Positions 1 to 8,796 of a stretch of DNA of 64,000 bases are shown piece after piece; positions within the stretch are counted from its first letter, which is position 1, and each line of letters begins with the position of its first letter. A model generated the notes under the pieces. The model ran no database searches, was not told the DNA's origin, and saw only the letters and a list, made by a program, of their open reading frames with translations. The translations under genes were made by a program, and so were the position numbers. Where the stretch lies: contig NZ_JSEO01000012.1 in the NCBI RefSeq assembly GCF_001624705.1, forward strand, positions 1-64,000, in the 5' to 3' direction. Origin of the DNA: Marinomonas sp. SBI8L. Its GTDB lineage: Bacteria > Pseudomonadota > Gammaproteobacteria > Pseudomonadales > Marinomonadaceae.

Positions 1-2
1 TC

Positions 3-119
3 CTTGTTAGAGGGTTTAAAAAGGTCAAAGGAGAGTGGTCATTAATGAATCTAGCCTACAATTTTACCCGTGTGCTAAATATTATTGGTATGAAGGGTTT
101 TAAAGCTTACTGCCAGTAG
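3..119 (+). CDS. IS1182-like transposase, C-terminal fragment (cut by window edge)
   Basis: The frame is open from the window edge to TAG at 117-119 and encodes about 38 residues. It contains the stretch LAYNFTRVLNIIGMKGFKAY, the usual C-terminal signature of IS1182-family DDE transposases. Only the tail is visible, so whether the element is intact to the left cannot be judged. I could not identify the terminal inverted repeat in the following 420 bases. Family assignment is by recognised motif only. Confidence 0.7.
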   Translation, partial: LVRGFKKVKGEWSLMNLAYNFTRVLNIIGMKGFKAYCQ

Positions 120-541
120 AAAAAGTATTCTTTAACCTCCTCAGAGGAGCCTCAAAGCCTTTAAAAAAAGATGCTCTCTGTAATCTTCATAAAGGGTTCT
201 TAAACTACAGAAAAGCTTTTTGATTCATAAAAAGTCATTGACGTTAATTCTTTCACAGCTTCTCCTCCGTGGGAATGTATACTCGTCAGCTCTGCTGGCG
301 TTAGAACTAAGGTGCCCCTCTAAACGACATTTTAATACTAGAGTAGATCTCGTGGTTAGCGTTTCTTGATAACCACTGGGTTGTTAATGATTCCATCCCG
401 CTTCCTATTTTGAAACGTAAATGGAGGATTTATCGCTTTGAATTTGTTTGCATAAATGAAACTTTGTTTTTCATTTATGCTAGTTTTTCTATCTGAGTGA
501 CTTGGTTAGTATCTTCAGTTTATTCGTAAATGAGCTAGAAG
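120..541. other. 422-base non-coding stretch behind the transposase tail
   Basis: No convincing gene was found. The stretch holds three local inverted repeats: an imperfect stem near 284-300 (CGTCAGC with GCTGGCG), a 7-bp stem at 352-358 with 370-376, and a perfect 12-bp stem at 450-480. The right end of the IS element should lie here, and so should the promoter of the outer-membrane protein gene at 542. Confidence 0.5.
450..480. repeat. Perfect 12-bp inverted repeat upstream of the OMP gene
   Basis: GCATAAATGAAA at 450-461 pairs perfectly with TTTCATTTATGC at 469-480 across a 7-base loop, followed by a short T-rich run. It could be a weak terminator for a transcript leaving the IS element or an operator for the gene at 542. 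Sequence alone does not decide. Confidence 0.5.
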
Positions 542-1117
542 ATGAAAAAGAAATTAGTAAGTGTAATTTTATTAGCCAATGCCTATGTTTTTCCTACTTA
601 TGCGTCAGAAAACTTTAGTATAGAAGCTCTTCTTGGTCGTGCTAACCAAGCTATAAATGTAGTAGGTGAAGATACTAAAGAAGGAGATAGTACCTCAAAA
701 GGCATTAGATTCTCTTATTTTATGAATGATAACTTTTCATTAGATGTATCTTATGTTAATTACGGAAGTGCCAGTTATAAAACATCATCTGTATCAGTTA
801 GGACAAAATCTTCTGTTAAGAGTATTGGTATACAAGGTCTTCTTCCTATCAATGAGAAGTTAAAGCTATCAGCAAGAGGTGGTATTTCTTTTTGGGAGTT
901 TGACACAGTAGAAGCTTTTACTTCTTCAACTAATATCTGGACTTTTGATGATGATGGTATGGACCCTTATTATGGTTTAGGTCTTGAATATATTCTAGAT
1001 GATAAGGTTAGCTTAGGGCTGGATCTTTCTTATATCAAAATGGGGATTGAACCTTCCAATTTAACTGCGGATCACGAGGTAATTAATACCTCTCTTTCAC
1101 TTGGATACCGCTTCTAA
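542..1117 (+). CDS. Small outer-membrane beta-barrel protein (OmpA-like/opacity type)
   Basis: This 191-residue protein starts with a signal peptide (KKK, hydrophobic core, likely cleavage after Ala21). The rest alternates polar and aromatic residues in strand-sized blocks and ends in Tyr-Arg-Phe, the terminal aromatic expected for BAM-dependent barrel insertion. Repeated blocks such as LGLEYILDDKVSLGLDLSYI fit an 8-stranded OmpA-like or Opa-like barrel without a peptidoglycan-binding domain. The role is unknown; such proteins are often adhesins or envelope stabilisers. It is a single gene between IS debris and a convergent aminotransferase gene, with a shared terminator after it. Confidence 0.75.
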   Translation: MKKKLVSVILLANAYVFPTYASENFSIEALLGRANQAINVVGEDTKEGDSTSKGIRFSYFMNDNFSLDVSYVNYGSASYKTSSVSVRTKSSVKSIGIQGLLPINEKLKLSARGGISFWEFDTVEAFTSSTNIWTFDDDGMDPYYGLGLEYILDDKVSLGLDLSYIKMGIEPSNLTADHEVINTSLSLGYRF

Positions 1118-1124
1118 TCTTGAG

Positions 1125-1160
1125 AGATACAGATTAAGAGACTCATCTTAATCTGTATCT
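1125..1160. terminator. Bidirectional terminator between convergent genes
   Basis: Perfect 15-bp arms at 1125-1139 and 1146-1160 with a 6-base loop lie between the stop of the barrel gene and the stop of the convergent aminotransferase gene. Confidence 0.7.
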
Positions 1161-1177
1161 TTGAGCAGCTTGATGAG

Positions 1178-2506
1178 CTATTTAAATCTAGTATGGAAAG
1201 CTTTTAGGCGTGCCTCAAGGTCCTCTAGCTGTTCATCCTGTACTTGTGAGACACAAGCTCTTGCACCCTTTATCTGTTCTGAACCTGTGTTATTCAAAGA
1301 GATAGCACTGATACCATGATAAAGCAGGTTAGTTAATAGGGCGTCACCATCTAGATTTGGATGAAAGAAGGTGAAGTAGAAACCATCACTGAGTGGTGTC
1401 CCATTGTCTTCAGCGTAGACAATTTCAAAACCATATTTAATGAATAAGGCTTTCATTTTCGCTGCTCTATCTTGATATACCTTAGTTAGGTTTAAAAAAG
1501 GTAGCTGGCCATCGTTTGATGCTTTTAACATAGCACTTAAGCCATATTGTGTTGAGTGCGTTACACCTGCAGATAAGCCCGCTAAGGCTCCAAAAATTAT
1601 GGCTTTACCAAATTGATCATGGGTGAAGTTTGTATTGAGTGCTGGATACTGGCGTTCAAACAGCGCATCAGAAATAACAAGGTTAGCGATTCTTTGTCCG
1701 GCATAGCTAAATACCTTTGAACTTGAAATCAGTAAGATGTATTCATCCGTATAATGAGCAATACTTGGCTGATAAGGCCCCTCACCTGGAATGCTATAAT
1801 CTTCTCTGTAGTCCATACCAAAATAAGCAAGATCTTCTATTACAATCACATCATACTTTTTAGCTAAAGTTGCTATCGTCTTTAGCTCTTCTTCGTTAAA
1901 GCAAATCCAAGCAGGGTTATTAGGATTAGAGTAAAGAAGTGTTGTGTATTGGCCACTGGCTAAGTGCCTTTCTAGTTCTGTTCCAAGTGCATCTCCTCTG
2001 TGGTTGTAAACATCGAAGCTCCCCCATGTTTGTCCTATCATTTCTAGTTGACGCTTTTGATTAGGAAATCCTGGATCAATAAAGAGGGTCGCGCCTTTTT
2101 CTTTAGTTCGATTACCTACTAGGAAAGAGGCTAGTGCGCCTTGTGCTGCACCAACAGTGGGAAAGCAACCAATAGAGCTTACTTTGATATTCATAAACAA
2201 CTCACAGAAGCGACTGATTTCCTGCTTGAGTTGAGGTATGCCTTCAAGCATGGGGTATTTTGAGGCCACACCAGATTCCAGTGCTTTAATCTCTCCTTCA
2301 ATCCCTATGCTAGGTGCTGGTAATCCTGGTACTCCCATTTCCATACGAATGTACTTTTCACCTGTATCTGACTCAATTGTATTAACTAATGCAACGAGTT
2401 CTCGAATAGATGCTTTAGCAAGAGAGGGAATTTTGGCTTTATCTAATGCATTACTGACTTTTTGAAAATCTATTGGGGTATTATCTGTTGTTACTTTGGT
2501 CATCAT
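1178..2506 (-). CDS. PLP-dependent class I/II aminotransferase
   Basis: The 442-residue protein has the fold-type I aminotransferase layout: a Tyr/Phe-rich small domain, the NPNNP loop at residues 194-198, Asp225 (pyridine-nitrogen partner in IED) and the Schiff-base lysine K264 in SSSKVFSYAGQR. It should be a cytosolic amino-acid or keto-acid aminotransferase, but I cannot assign the substrate. Two consecutive ATG codons (2504-2506 and 2501-2503) make the start uncertain by one residue; the upstream AGAGTAG-like site is weak. It is a single gene, separated by about 200 bases from the ECF-controlled operon that points the same way. Confidence 0.8.
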   Translation of the reverse strand: MMTKVTTDNTPIDFQKVSNALDKAKIPSLAKASIRELVALVNTIESDTGEKYIRMEMGVPGLPAPSIGIEGEIKALESGVASKYPMLEGIPQLKQEISRFCELFMNIKVSSIGCFPTVGAAQGALASFLVGNRTKEKGATLFIDPGFPNQKRQLEMIGQTWGSFDVYNHRGDALGTELERHLASGQYTTLLYSNPNNPAWICFNEEELKTIATLAKKYDVIVIEDLAYFGMDYREDYSIPGEGPYQPSIAHYTDEYILLISSSKVFSYAGQRIANLVISDALFERQYPALNTNFTHDQFGKAIIFGALAGLSAGVTHSTQYGLSAMLKASNDGQLPFLNLTKVYQDRAAKMKALFIKYGFEIVYAEDNGTPLSDGFYFTFFHPNLDGDALLTNLLYHGISAISLNNTGSEQIKGARACVSQVQDEQLEDLEARLKAFHTRFK

Positions 2507-2714
2507 ATTTCTACTCTGCTAAAACTGTCTTATTTAATAAGGTTAGAAATATGTTACCTCATACAAAAAAGTGGTTTGAAACATTTAGCGCGAGGATTTT
2601 TTGCTTAGTCATTTCAAAAAATAATGCGAGATAATAAAGGCCTAACTCAGAAGGCGGGCTTTTATCTTTGTGCTAGATTAGGTGAGTAAGCTTCAGAGTC
2701 ATTCACTTTCACAA

Positions 2715-3248
2715 CTAAAGCTTTTCAATGTAGATAATGATTTCTCCCACCTTGAAACCAAATTTAGTCATGTCTGTCTTATTAAAGAGTCGATCTTGAT
2801 CCAGTAAAAACATCCAATCATCAAGTGTGACAGTATAGTTTTCGCCTTCTACCTCAATCTCAAGATCATACTGCCAATATAATGCAGAGCCTTGAGTTCG
2901 GCCTTTTGCTATACCAATAACATCTGCAGCTTGTCCTATGTAGTTATTGTTTCCTACTTTTTCTAGTTGCCATATTCTAATGGACTTCTCTCCATCATCG
3001 AATTCAAACCATTCTTTAATTTCTCCTTTATTGCCTTGCCAATCAGCCATCATTTTTACGTTGAAACGCCTTAGCAAGTTGCCTGAGCGATCTAATACCA
3101 TGCCATAGGCAACAAGCTCACCTTGAAAAAATGTTTCTAGTTTGAGTTCAGGTGTACTTCCTAAATGCTTATCTAAACTAGGTGAACTACAAGCCATGAT
3201 GGATAGGCTGATAAAAAAAAGCGTGATTATTTTGATTAATTTTGTCAT
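2715..3248 (-). CDS. DUF3833 family lipoprotein
   Basis: This 177-residue protein has a lipoprotein signal ending in LSIMAC, so Cys20 would be the acylated residue and the protein would sit in an envelope membrane. The body matches the DUF3833 family in style (FFQGELVAYGMVLDRSG near residues 40-57 and DDWMFLLDQDRLFNK near 140-155). Its biochemical function is unknown. It is the last gene of the ECF-controlled lipid operon, downstream of the chalcone-isomerase-like and DUF2878 genes. Family members usually occur in exactly this company, which suggests a joint role in envelope lipid modification or its quality control. Confidence 0.75.
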   Translation of the reverse strand: MTKLIKIITLFFISLSIMACSSPSLDKHLGSTPELKLETFFQGELVAYGMVLDRSGNLLRRFNVKMMADWQGNKGEIKEWFEFDDGEKSIRIWQLEKVGNNNYIGQAADVIGIAKGRTQGSALYWQYDLEIEVEGENYTVTLDDWMFLLDQDRLFNKTDMTKFGFKVGEIIIYIEKL

Positions 3249-3290
3249 GGGTTAGTTATTCGCCTTTTTAAGCATTTATCGAATGAGAAG

Positions 3291-3785
3291 TCATTGTGAG
3301 AGCCCTAATAGCTGTTTTCTTAATTTGGGTTCTGAGGTGTTTTCTGATAACCAAATAGCCAAAAAGGCAGGACCAAATGTTGGGTCTTGAATCACTCCAA
3401 GTGGCTCAAGGTTAAAATAAAACTGACTTTGTCCTTGTGAATCTAGCTTAAGCAGTAAACTGTCTTTTTTCTGTACGTCTGGAAAAAAACTTGTTAAATG
3501 CTTTAGCCATTTGTCTATCTCTTCATTGGTGTAGTTAAGCTTCTGCCATTGATCCTTGGTGGCATCGACTAACGCCTTACTTGAAATTGTCTTTTGATAG
3601 ATAATTTTCAGGGCGAGCTCATCTTGATTGTTTAAGTCCACTTGCTGGTTCGTGCCATAGAGCTCTGCTTGATACAAGGTCCAAAATAAGTAACTCATCT
3701 CTCCTTCACCTAATTTTGTTAGGTGCTCTATGGGGGTGGCACATGCCTGTGAACTGACGAAAAAAATCATTAACCAGTATTTCAT
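3291..3785 (-). CDS. Chalcone isomerase-like domain protein, periplasmic
   Basis: The 164-residue protein has a short signal peptide (likely cleavage after Ala16, SQACA/TP). The mature part resembles the bacterial chalcone-isomerase-like family: a Tyr-rich first strand (FWTLYQAELYG), a helical middle (TKDQWQKLNYTNEEIDKWLK) and a final segment on GPAFLAIWLSENT. Bacterial members are not flavonoid enzymes; the fold is shared with fatty-acid-binding proteins, so binding of a lipid or oxidised acyl chain is a plausible inference. It lies 3 bases downstream of the DUF2878 gene and 42 bases upstream of the DUF3833 gene, in the lipid operon. Confidence 0.7.
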   Translation of the reverse strand: MKYWLMIFFVSSQACATPIEHLTKLGEGEMSYLFWTLYQAELYGTNQQVDLNNQDELALKIIYQKTISSKALVDATKDQWQKLNYTNEEIDKWLKHLTSFFPDVQKKDSLLLKLDSQGQSQFYFNLEPLGVIQDPTFGPAFLAIWLSENTSEPKLRKQLLGLSQ

Positions 3786-3788
3786 ATA

Positions 3789-4298
3789 TCACCTAACTTG
3801 ATAGAAATCAGAGGGGACAAGCTGCCTATACACTTTAACTAGCAGAGGAAAGACGATGGCCCAACTTAAAGCTAAATAGATTAAACTTGTGCTGGTTGAT
3901 AAATCGCTATTGCTTAATGCTCCAGCCTTTATGCCTCCCCAATAACTTAAAGTGCCTCCAACTGCACCAACTAAGGCTAGAAGCCAATAAGTTTGCTTAG
4001 TAAACCAATTGAAACTGTGGTTAAAGCTGATACTGAACATGGCCCATAGCATGATTAACCAAATAGGAAAAAAGCGAGTATCGGCTTTAAAGGTGCCAAG
4101 ATAAAAGTGCAAGCTATCAATACAAATCCCAACGCCAATGAGAGCAAGCAGTTTAAAATCGGCTTTGGTACTCGGTGATAAGTAAAAATTCAAACAAATA
4201 AAAGCGAAGATAATAGGGGCAGCATATTGAGTAAAAAAAGCTGCCACTAGCCAACTTGCTTGAAAGAGCCCTAAATTAATAAGCCAAAACCACTTCAT
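3789..4298 (-). CDS. DUF2878 family inner-membrane protein
   Basis: About 169 residues with five or six hydrophobic segments. MKWFWLINLGLFQ at the start and the later SIIYLALSW-like helices fit DUF2878. I place the start at the ATG at 4296-4298, which has AAGGTG a few bases upstream, rather than at the in-frame TTG at 4331. The gene overlaps the end of the cyclopropane synthase gene by 23 bases and is 3 bases from the next gene, so it is certainly co-transcribed. Its function is unknown; co-occurrence with Cfa and DUF1365 points to lipid modification at the inner membrane. Confidence 0.72.
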   Translation of the reverse strand: MKWFWLINLGLFQASWLVAAFFTQYAAPIIFAFICLNFYLSPSTKADFKLLALIGVGICIDSLHFYLGTFKADTRFFPIWLIMLWAMFSISFNHSFNWFTKQTYWLLALVGAVGGTLSYWGGIKAGALSNSDLSTSTSLIYLALSWAIVFPLLVKVYRQLVPSDFYQVR

Positions 4299-5562
4299 CT
4301 TCTGCACCTTGATATCTTGGCTTTCTTGCAACTATATGGTGCGTGCTGATAACACGTTCTAAAAAAGCGCCTTCACAATAGCTAAAGTAAAATAACCAAA
4401 GGCGTTTAAACTCTTCGTTATAACCTAACTGTTTAAGTTGCTCCCATTCCTTCTCGAAAGCCTGTTTCCAGTCGTCCAAGGTACGAGCATAGTGCAAGCC
4501 AATATCATTAATTTGATGTATCACCATATCGGTACTTTTTTCAAAATGACGGGACATTTCTGCAATGGAAGGTAAGCAACCACCAGGGAAAATATACTTT
4601 TGAATAAAGTCCACACCCTTGCGGTATTGTTCATATCGAGTATCGGCAATGGTGATGGACTGAATGAGCATTTTGCCGCTTGGCTTAAGTAGGTTTGAGC
4701 AGGTAGAAAAGAAAGTAGGAAGAAACTCATGTCCTACGGCTTCAATCATCTCTATAGATACTAACTTGTCATACTGGCCCGAAAGCTTTCTATAATCTTG
4801 TTTGAGAAGGGTGATTTTATCTTCTAGGTCAAGTTCATTAACTTGTTTTTGCGCATAGTCAAACTGAGCATCTGAAATAGTCGTGGTTGTGACCTTGCAG
4901 CCATAATTTTGAGCCATATAAATCGCTAAACCGCCCCAGCCAGTACCAACTTCTATAACATGGTCATTCGCGGTCAAGCTAAGCCGCTCGCAAATTGTTT
5001 TCATTTTGTTTATTTGAGCTTGGCTTAGGCTTTGCGCTTTATCATTATAGATAGCAGAAGAATACTGCATAGAAGTATCTAGAAAGCCTTGGTATAAATC
5101 ATTACCAATATCGTAGTGGGCAAGAATATTACGTTTAGAGCCTTGCTCTGAGTTGATGTTTTTACGTCTTAAAAAGAGGTTTTTTAACTTAGATAACCAT
5201 CTCATATTTCTTTCGATCTTATCTAGCTCTATAGAGTTTCTTGCCATGACTTGTATGACTTTAGTCAGATCTGGGCTGGTCCATTTAGAGTCAAGAAAAG
5301 CCTCCGCTGCACCTATGCTGCCATTTGCTAAAACATCTATATAAAAGCTTAAATCATGAATGACTATTTGCCCTTTGAGATCCGTACTTTCATCACCAAA
5401 AAAATAACTCTCATGCGCTTCAATCAGCTCAAGTTGAGCATCTTTAAGTTGGCTGAGTAGAGCAAAAATAATGCGACGACTTTGAGAAACTTTACCGCCA
5501 ACGTCAGTCGAATTGATGTTATTTTGCTTAAACTGCTGTCTTTGTTTCACAATATTTTCCAT
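4276..5562 (-). CDS. cfa: Cyclopropane-fatty-acyl-phospholipid synthase family methyltransferase
   Basis: This 428-residue SAM-dependent methyltransferase should add a methylene or methyl group across double bonds of unsaturated phospholipid acyl chains at the membrane. Visible features are an N-terminal lipid-binding part, HYDIGNDLY at 149-157, MQYSSAIY at 165-172, the SAM loop VIEVGTGWGGL at 202-212, and C-terminal CEGAFLERVISTHHIVARKP. Start ATG has AGAGG upstream. It lies in the middle of the ECF-controlled operon. Paralogues in Rhodobacter RpoE-ChrR regulons include Cfa and relatives that methylate acyl chains on the way to furan fatty acids, so the exact product here (cyclopropane or methylated acyl chain) is open. 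Confidence 0.88.
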   Translation of the reverse strand: MENIVKQRQQFKQNNINSTDVGGKVSQSRRIIFALLSQLKDAQLELIEAHESYFFGDESTDLKGQIVIHDLSFYIDVLANGSIGAAEAFLDSKWTSPDLTKVIQVMARNSIELDKIERNMRWLSKLKNLFLRRKNINSEQGSKRNILAHYDIGNDLYQGFLDTSMQYSSAIYNDKAQSLSQAQINKMKTICERLSLTANDHVIEVGTGWGGLAIYMAQNYGCKVTTTTISDAQFDYAQKQVNELDLEDKITLLKQDYRKLSGQYDKLVSIEMIEAVGHEFLPTFFSTCSNLLKPSGKMLIQSITIADTRYEQYRKGVDFIQKYIFPGGCLPSIAEMSRHFEKSTDMVIHQINDIGLHYARTLDDWKQAFEKEWEQLKQLGYNEEFKRLWLFYFSYCEGAFLERVISTHHIVARKPRYQGAEDEVVLAY

Positions 5563-5589
5563 GGAAAACCTCTCATCATAATCAATAAA

Positions 5590-6360
5590 TTAGGTGTTAG
5601 AGCTGGAGTCTGGGTGAGAGACAAAAGGCACACGTTTAACTAAGAGTTTTAGGGCCTGCCAATAAATGCCGAGCAGAATTTTGAGTGTCATAGAAGGTAA
5701 TGACACTAAGGTTGCTCTTAGTTGTTTTGCATCCAACGTTTGTTTTTTTAAGGTAAGAGTCGCATCAAAAACCTTGCTAGCTTGATGGTTCTCTATATGT
5801 ACTATGGCTTTGTGTTCAGGTGGGGTAATTTGCCAATGGTAATCCATATCCATTTCCATAAAGGGAGACACATGAAAGTCTTTTTTAACTTTTACTTCTT
5901 GTCCTATGGGGATGAGGTAATAGTGTCTTTCTCGCCATGGGGTATTGCTAACCTCGGCTAACATGTATTGGCATTCACCGTCTTCGTTATAGCAAAAGTA
6001 GAAGTTAATTGGACTGAAATAGAGCCCAAGACAGCGACATTGGGCTAGCATCATGACACGGTTAGTGTGCTTCCAATGACCACCAAGTTTGATGATTTTA
6101 CTTTGGACTCTTTGCTTTAAGTCTCCGCTTTCAGATTTGATATAATCAGCTTGTTGAAAGCGAATCGGATTAAACCAACGACTGCCAAAGAGTTTACTTA
6201 ATTTATTCGTGTGCTCTAGCTCATCTAAATCTAGGCCCATCATATAAATACGATAGCTAAATTGGTGAAACACCTTGGCGTAACGTCTGTGCCTAACGCT
6301 GCCAGAGTAGATGCCACTCTTGAGTGAAATCGGGGATTGCGGAGCACTTAAACCTGTCAT
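5590..6360 (-). CDS. DUF1365 family protein
   Basis: The 256-residue protein shows the DUF1365 pattern: SGIYSGSVRHRRY near residues 16-28, LDLDELE near 44-50, LGLYFSPINFYFCY near 112-125, EVSNTPWRERHYYLIP near 136-151 and FHVSPFMEMDMDYHW near 161-175. The reaction is unknown. Family members sit almost always between an FAD-dependent amine-oxidase-like protein and Cfa, as here. Its ATG overlaps the upstream FAD oxidoreductase stop as ATGA, indicating translational coupling and perhaps a physical complex. A role in producing or delivering a modified acyl chain is inferred from context only. Confidence 0.82.
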   Translation of the reverse strand: MTGLSAPQSPISLKSGIYSGSVRHRRYAKVFHQFSYRIYMMGLDLDELEHTNKLSKLFGSRWFNPIRFQQADYIKSESGDLKQRVQSKIIKLGGHWKHTNRVMMLAQCRCLGLYFSPINFYFCYNEDGECQYMLAEVSNTPWRERHYYLIPIGQEVKVKKDFHVSPFMEMDMDYHWQITPPEHKAIVHIENHQASKVFDATLTLKKQTLDAKQLRATLVSLPSMTLKILLGIYWQALKLLVKRVPFVSHPDSSSNT

Positions 6361-7610
6361 AACCCTGCTCCAAATCGTTTTGTTACGTCAAGAGCGCTTT
6401 TTACACCATCCTCATGAAAGCCGTTGTACCAATAGGCGCCAACAAAGTGAGTGTTGTTTTTACCGCAAATAAGATGCCTTTTGTTTTGTGCACTCACGCT
6501 TTGGGTATTTAAAACTGGATGATGATAAGTAAAGGACTGAATAATCTTATCTGGGTCTATTGCCGCATCTTGATTGAGGGTTACACAAAAGGTTGAATCA
6601 TTTTTGATACCTTGCAAAATGTTCATAATATAAGTCACACAAGCTGGGTGATCCGATGCTTTATCTAATCTGTAATTCCAACTTGCCCAAGCAAGTTTCC
6701 GTTTAGGTAGAAGTTTAGTGTCTGTATGTAGTGTGACTTGGTTGGGGCTATAAGGAATACCCGCTAAAATTGCCTTTTCATCGAGGCTTGCATCGCCGAG
6801 TAATTGTAAGGCTTGGTCTGAATGGCAGGAAAAAATGACCTCATCAAAGATTTTTTCATCACCATTAGCAAATAATAGATGTACGCCATCAGCTTGACGT
6901 GTGACTTGTCTAATGTCCGTGTTTAGCTGAATTGCTTGGGTAAGCTTATCTGTGATTTTACTTACATAACTCCGTGACCCACCTTCAACAACATACCATT
7001 GGGGACGATCGACAATATTGAGTAATCCATGATGGAAGAAAAACTGAATAAAGAATTTAAGCTCGAACGCCTCCATCTCTTGTAAGCTTGTGGACCAGAT
7101 TGCAGCTCCCATGGGTAAAATGTAATGTTCAGCAAAGAAGCTAGAGAAACCTTGTTTAGCTAGGAAATCGCCTAAAGTCTTGGCTTGGCTAAAATCATTT
7201 TCATGAAAGGCTTTTTTACAAAGCCTATTGAATTTAACAATTTCAAAAATGAGTTTCCAAAATCTAGGTTTTAATAGGTTTCTTCTTTGAGCGAACAGGG
7301 TATTAATAGTGTGTCCATTGTATTCAAAACCTGATTTCGGGTTATGAACGCTAAAGCTCATTTCAGTTTCTTTTTTATTAACGCCCAGTTTGTCGAGCAA
7401 CCTTATGAAATTGGGGTAGGTTCTGTTATTGAACACAATAAAACCTGTATCAATCGCTAGCTTTTCACCCTTATGTTCTATGTCTATTGTTGCCGTGTGA
7501 CCACCTACATAATGGTTTTTTTCATACACTGTGACATTGTGCTCTGGGTCGAGTAAGTGAGCACAAGTTAGTCCTGATATACCTGAACCTATAATGGCAA
7601 TATTCTTCAT
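6357..7610 (-). CDS. FAD-dependent amine-oxidase-like oxidoreductase
   Basis: About 417 residues. The N-terminus has a Rossmann FAD motif (GSGISG at 8-13) and the GG-type extension VGGHTATI that contacts FAD. LPMGAAIWSTS and the C-terminal FVGAYWYNGFHEDG fit the NAD(P)/FAD amine-oxidase superfamily found with Cfa and DUF1365. I use the ATG at 7608-7610, preceded by AAGGATGG, rather than the TTG at 7643; this also leaves a 2-base gap to the SDR stop instead of an overlap. It probably oxidises or desaturates the acyl chain acted on by Cfa, by analogy to furan-fatty-acid pathways. That is inference. Confidence 0.82.
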   Translation of the reverse strand: MKNIAIIGSGISGLTCAHLLDPEHNVTVYEKNHYVGGHTATIDIEHKGEKLAIDTGFIVFNNRTYPNFIRLLDKLGVNKKETEMSFSVHNPKSGFEYNGHTINTLFAQRRNLLKPRFWKLIFEIVKFNRLCKKAFHENDFSQAKTLGDFLAKQGFSSFFAEHYILPMGAAIWSTSLQEMEAFELKFFIQFFFHHGLLNIVDRPQWYVVEGGSRSYVSKITDKLTQAIQLNTDIRQVTRQADGVHLLFANGDEKIFDEVIFSCHSDQALQLLGDASLDEKAILAGIPYSPNQVTLHTDTKLLPKRKLAWASWNYRLDKASDHPACVTYIMNILQGIKNDSTFCVTLNQDAAIDPDKIIQSFTYHHPVLNTQSVSAQNKRHLICGKNNTHFVGAYWYNGFHEDGVKSALDVTKRFGAGL

Positions 7611-7612
7611 TT

Positions 7613-8320
7613 TTAAACCATCCTTGAGGCGAGCCGTTGCCAAATTGAAAGAGGTAGAAAGCTAAAGCACTTCATTAAGAGTACGAAGACAGTAGGGAAG
7701 TTGATTTCTGATTTCTCTTTATCAATTCCTCGTATGATTTTGCTCGCAGCATCTTTACTATTAATAAGCATTGGCATGGGGAAATTATTTTTTTGAGTCA
7801 GAGGAGTATCTACAAAACCTGGGTGTACTGTGGTGACATTAATCTCATGCTCTTTTAAAGATATAGCCAGTGTTTTACCTAAATAGGTTAACCCTGCTTT
7901 AGATGTGCCATAGGCTTCTGCTCTTGGTAGAGGTAAAAGTGCGGCACTTGAACTAACGAGGACCAATCGTCCTTTTTTATTGATATGTTTAAGCCATTTC
8001 TCTAAGCCGTATGCGACAGAAATTAGATTGATTTTAATGACTCTCTCAAACATTTTTGCATCAAAATTTAGGCTGTCGTCTATGTATTCACAATCACCCG
8101 CATTAAAAATAAGCATATCTAATGACTCTTTTAAATCTGGGTAATCCTGATACTGAGTTAGGTCAAAACAAAGACTGGTGATATTGACACTTTGCGATAC
8201 TAACTCTTCTAATCTGGCTTGATTGCGACCGCAAGCAATCACTTGGTGCCCTTTTTCTGCATAGGCCATAGCCAATTGGTATCCAATACCTGAAGTGGCG
8301 CCTGTTATCATGATTTTCAT
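7613..8320 (-). CDS. Short-chain dehydrogenase/reductase (SDR)
   Basis: A classical SDR of 235 residues: cofactor loop TGATSGIG at 6-13, NAG at 73-75, catalytic Asn98, serines 123-125 (VSSS) and the YxxxK pair Tyr137/Lys141. The Arg after the second strand (ACGRN) favours NADP(H). The C-terminal hydrophobic stretch FVLLMKCFSFLPLSIW suggests membrane association. ATG overlaps the preceding NTF2-like gene as ATGA. The substrate is unknown, but position in the ECF/ChrR lipid operon suggests a lipid carbonyl or alcohol. Confidence 0.85.
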   Translation of the reverse strand: MKIMITGATSGIGYQLAMAYAEKGHQVIACGRNQARLEELVSQSVNITSLCFDLTQYQDYPDLKESLDMLIFNAGDCEYIDDSLNFDAKMFERVIKINLISVAYGLEKWLKHINKKGRLVLVSSSAALLPLPRAEAYGTSKAGLTYLGKTLAISLKEHEINVTTVHPGFVDTPLTQKNNFPMPMLINSKDAASKIIRGIDKEKSEINFPTVFVLLMKCFSFLPLSIWQRLASRMV

Positions 8321-8751
8321 GCTTGGCTCGCTCTAGACTTAATACTTTTAATAAGTGCACCTAAAAGCGGAATTTGTTCATAAAGCATGGCACCAAGATC
8401 TAGATAGTCACGATGGAAGATAACCTTGTCATCTTGGCTTTTTATGTGGGAATGTCCTTGCACTTTAATTGGCTGCTGTTTATTTAATTTTTTATGACAA
8501 AAGGTCATGGTCCAATAAATAGCCGCTTCACTGTCAGCCTCTAATACTTCTTCGACAACAAACTGACAATGGCTCACTTGGGTATAGAGTTCATCAAAAT
8601 AATTAAGCAAAGTGTCTAGACCTTTTAGCTTGTGCATAGGGTCAACAAATTGAACATCTTGGTGATAGATCTCTTTAAGTAGATGTAAATTATCTACACC
8701 TAACTTGCTGTAGGTTGTAATAAAGTTATCTAACCATAAGGTGTTTGCCAT
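8317..8751 (-). CDS. NTF2-like/SnoaL-like protein, first gene of the ECF-controlled lipid operon
   Basis: The 144-residue protein has the cone-shaped NTF2-like pattern: an N-terminal helix pair, LKEIYHQDVQFVDPMHKLKG near residues 23-42, then strands containing VQGHSHIK and the C-terminal FHRDYLDLG. Such folds act as small hydrolases, isomerases or ligand binders. It is the first gene after the ECF-type promoter at 8797-8824 and overlaps the SDR gene by 4 bases, so all eight genes down to 2715 are likely one transcript. Its role is unknown; members of this group accompany Cfa/DUF1365 operons. Confidence 0.75.
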   Translation of the reverse strand: MANTLWLDNFITTYSKLGVDNLHLLKEIYHQDVQFVDPMHKLKGLDTLLNYFDELYTQVSHCQFVVEEVLEADSEAAIYWTMTFCHKKLNKQQPIKVQGHSHIKSQDDKVIFHRDYLDLGAMLYEQIPLLGALIKSIKSRASQA

Positions 8752-8796
8752 GATTTATGCCTTTTAATGTTTACGCTTATAAACTCATTAATTACC

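Noticed and set aside
2238-2465. 75-codon open frame antisense to the aminotransferase
   Set aside because: Shadow frame with no ribosome site.
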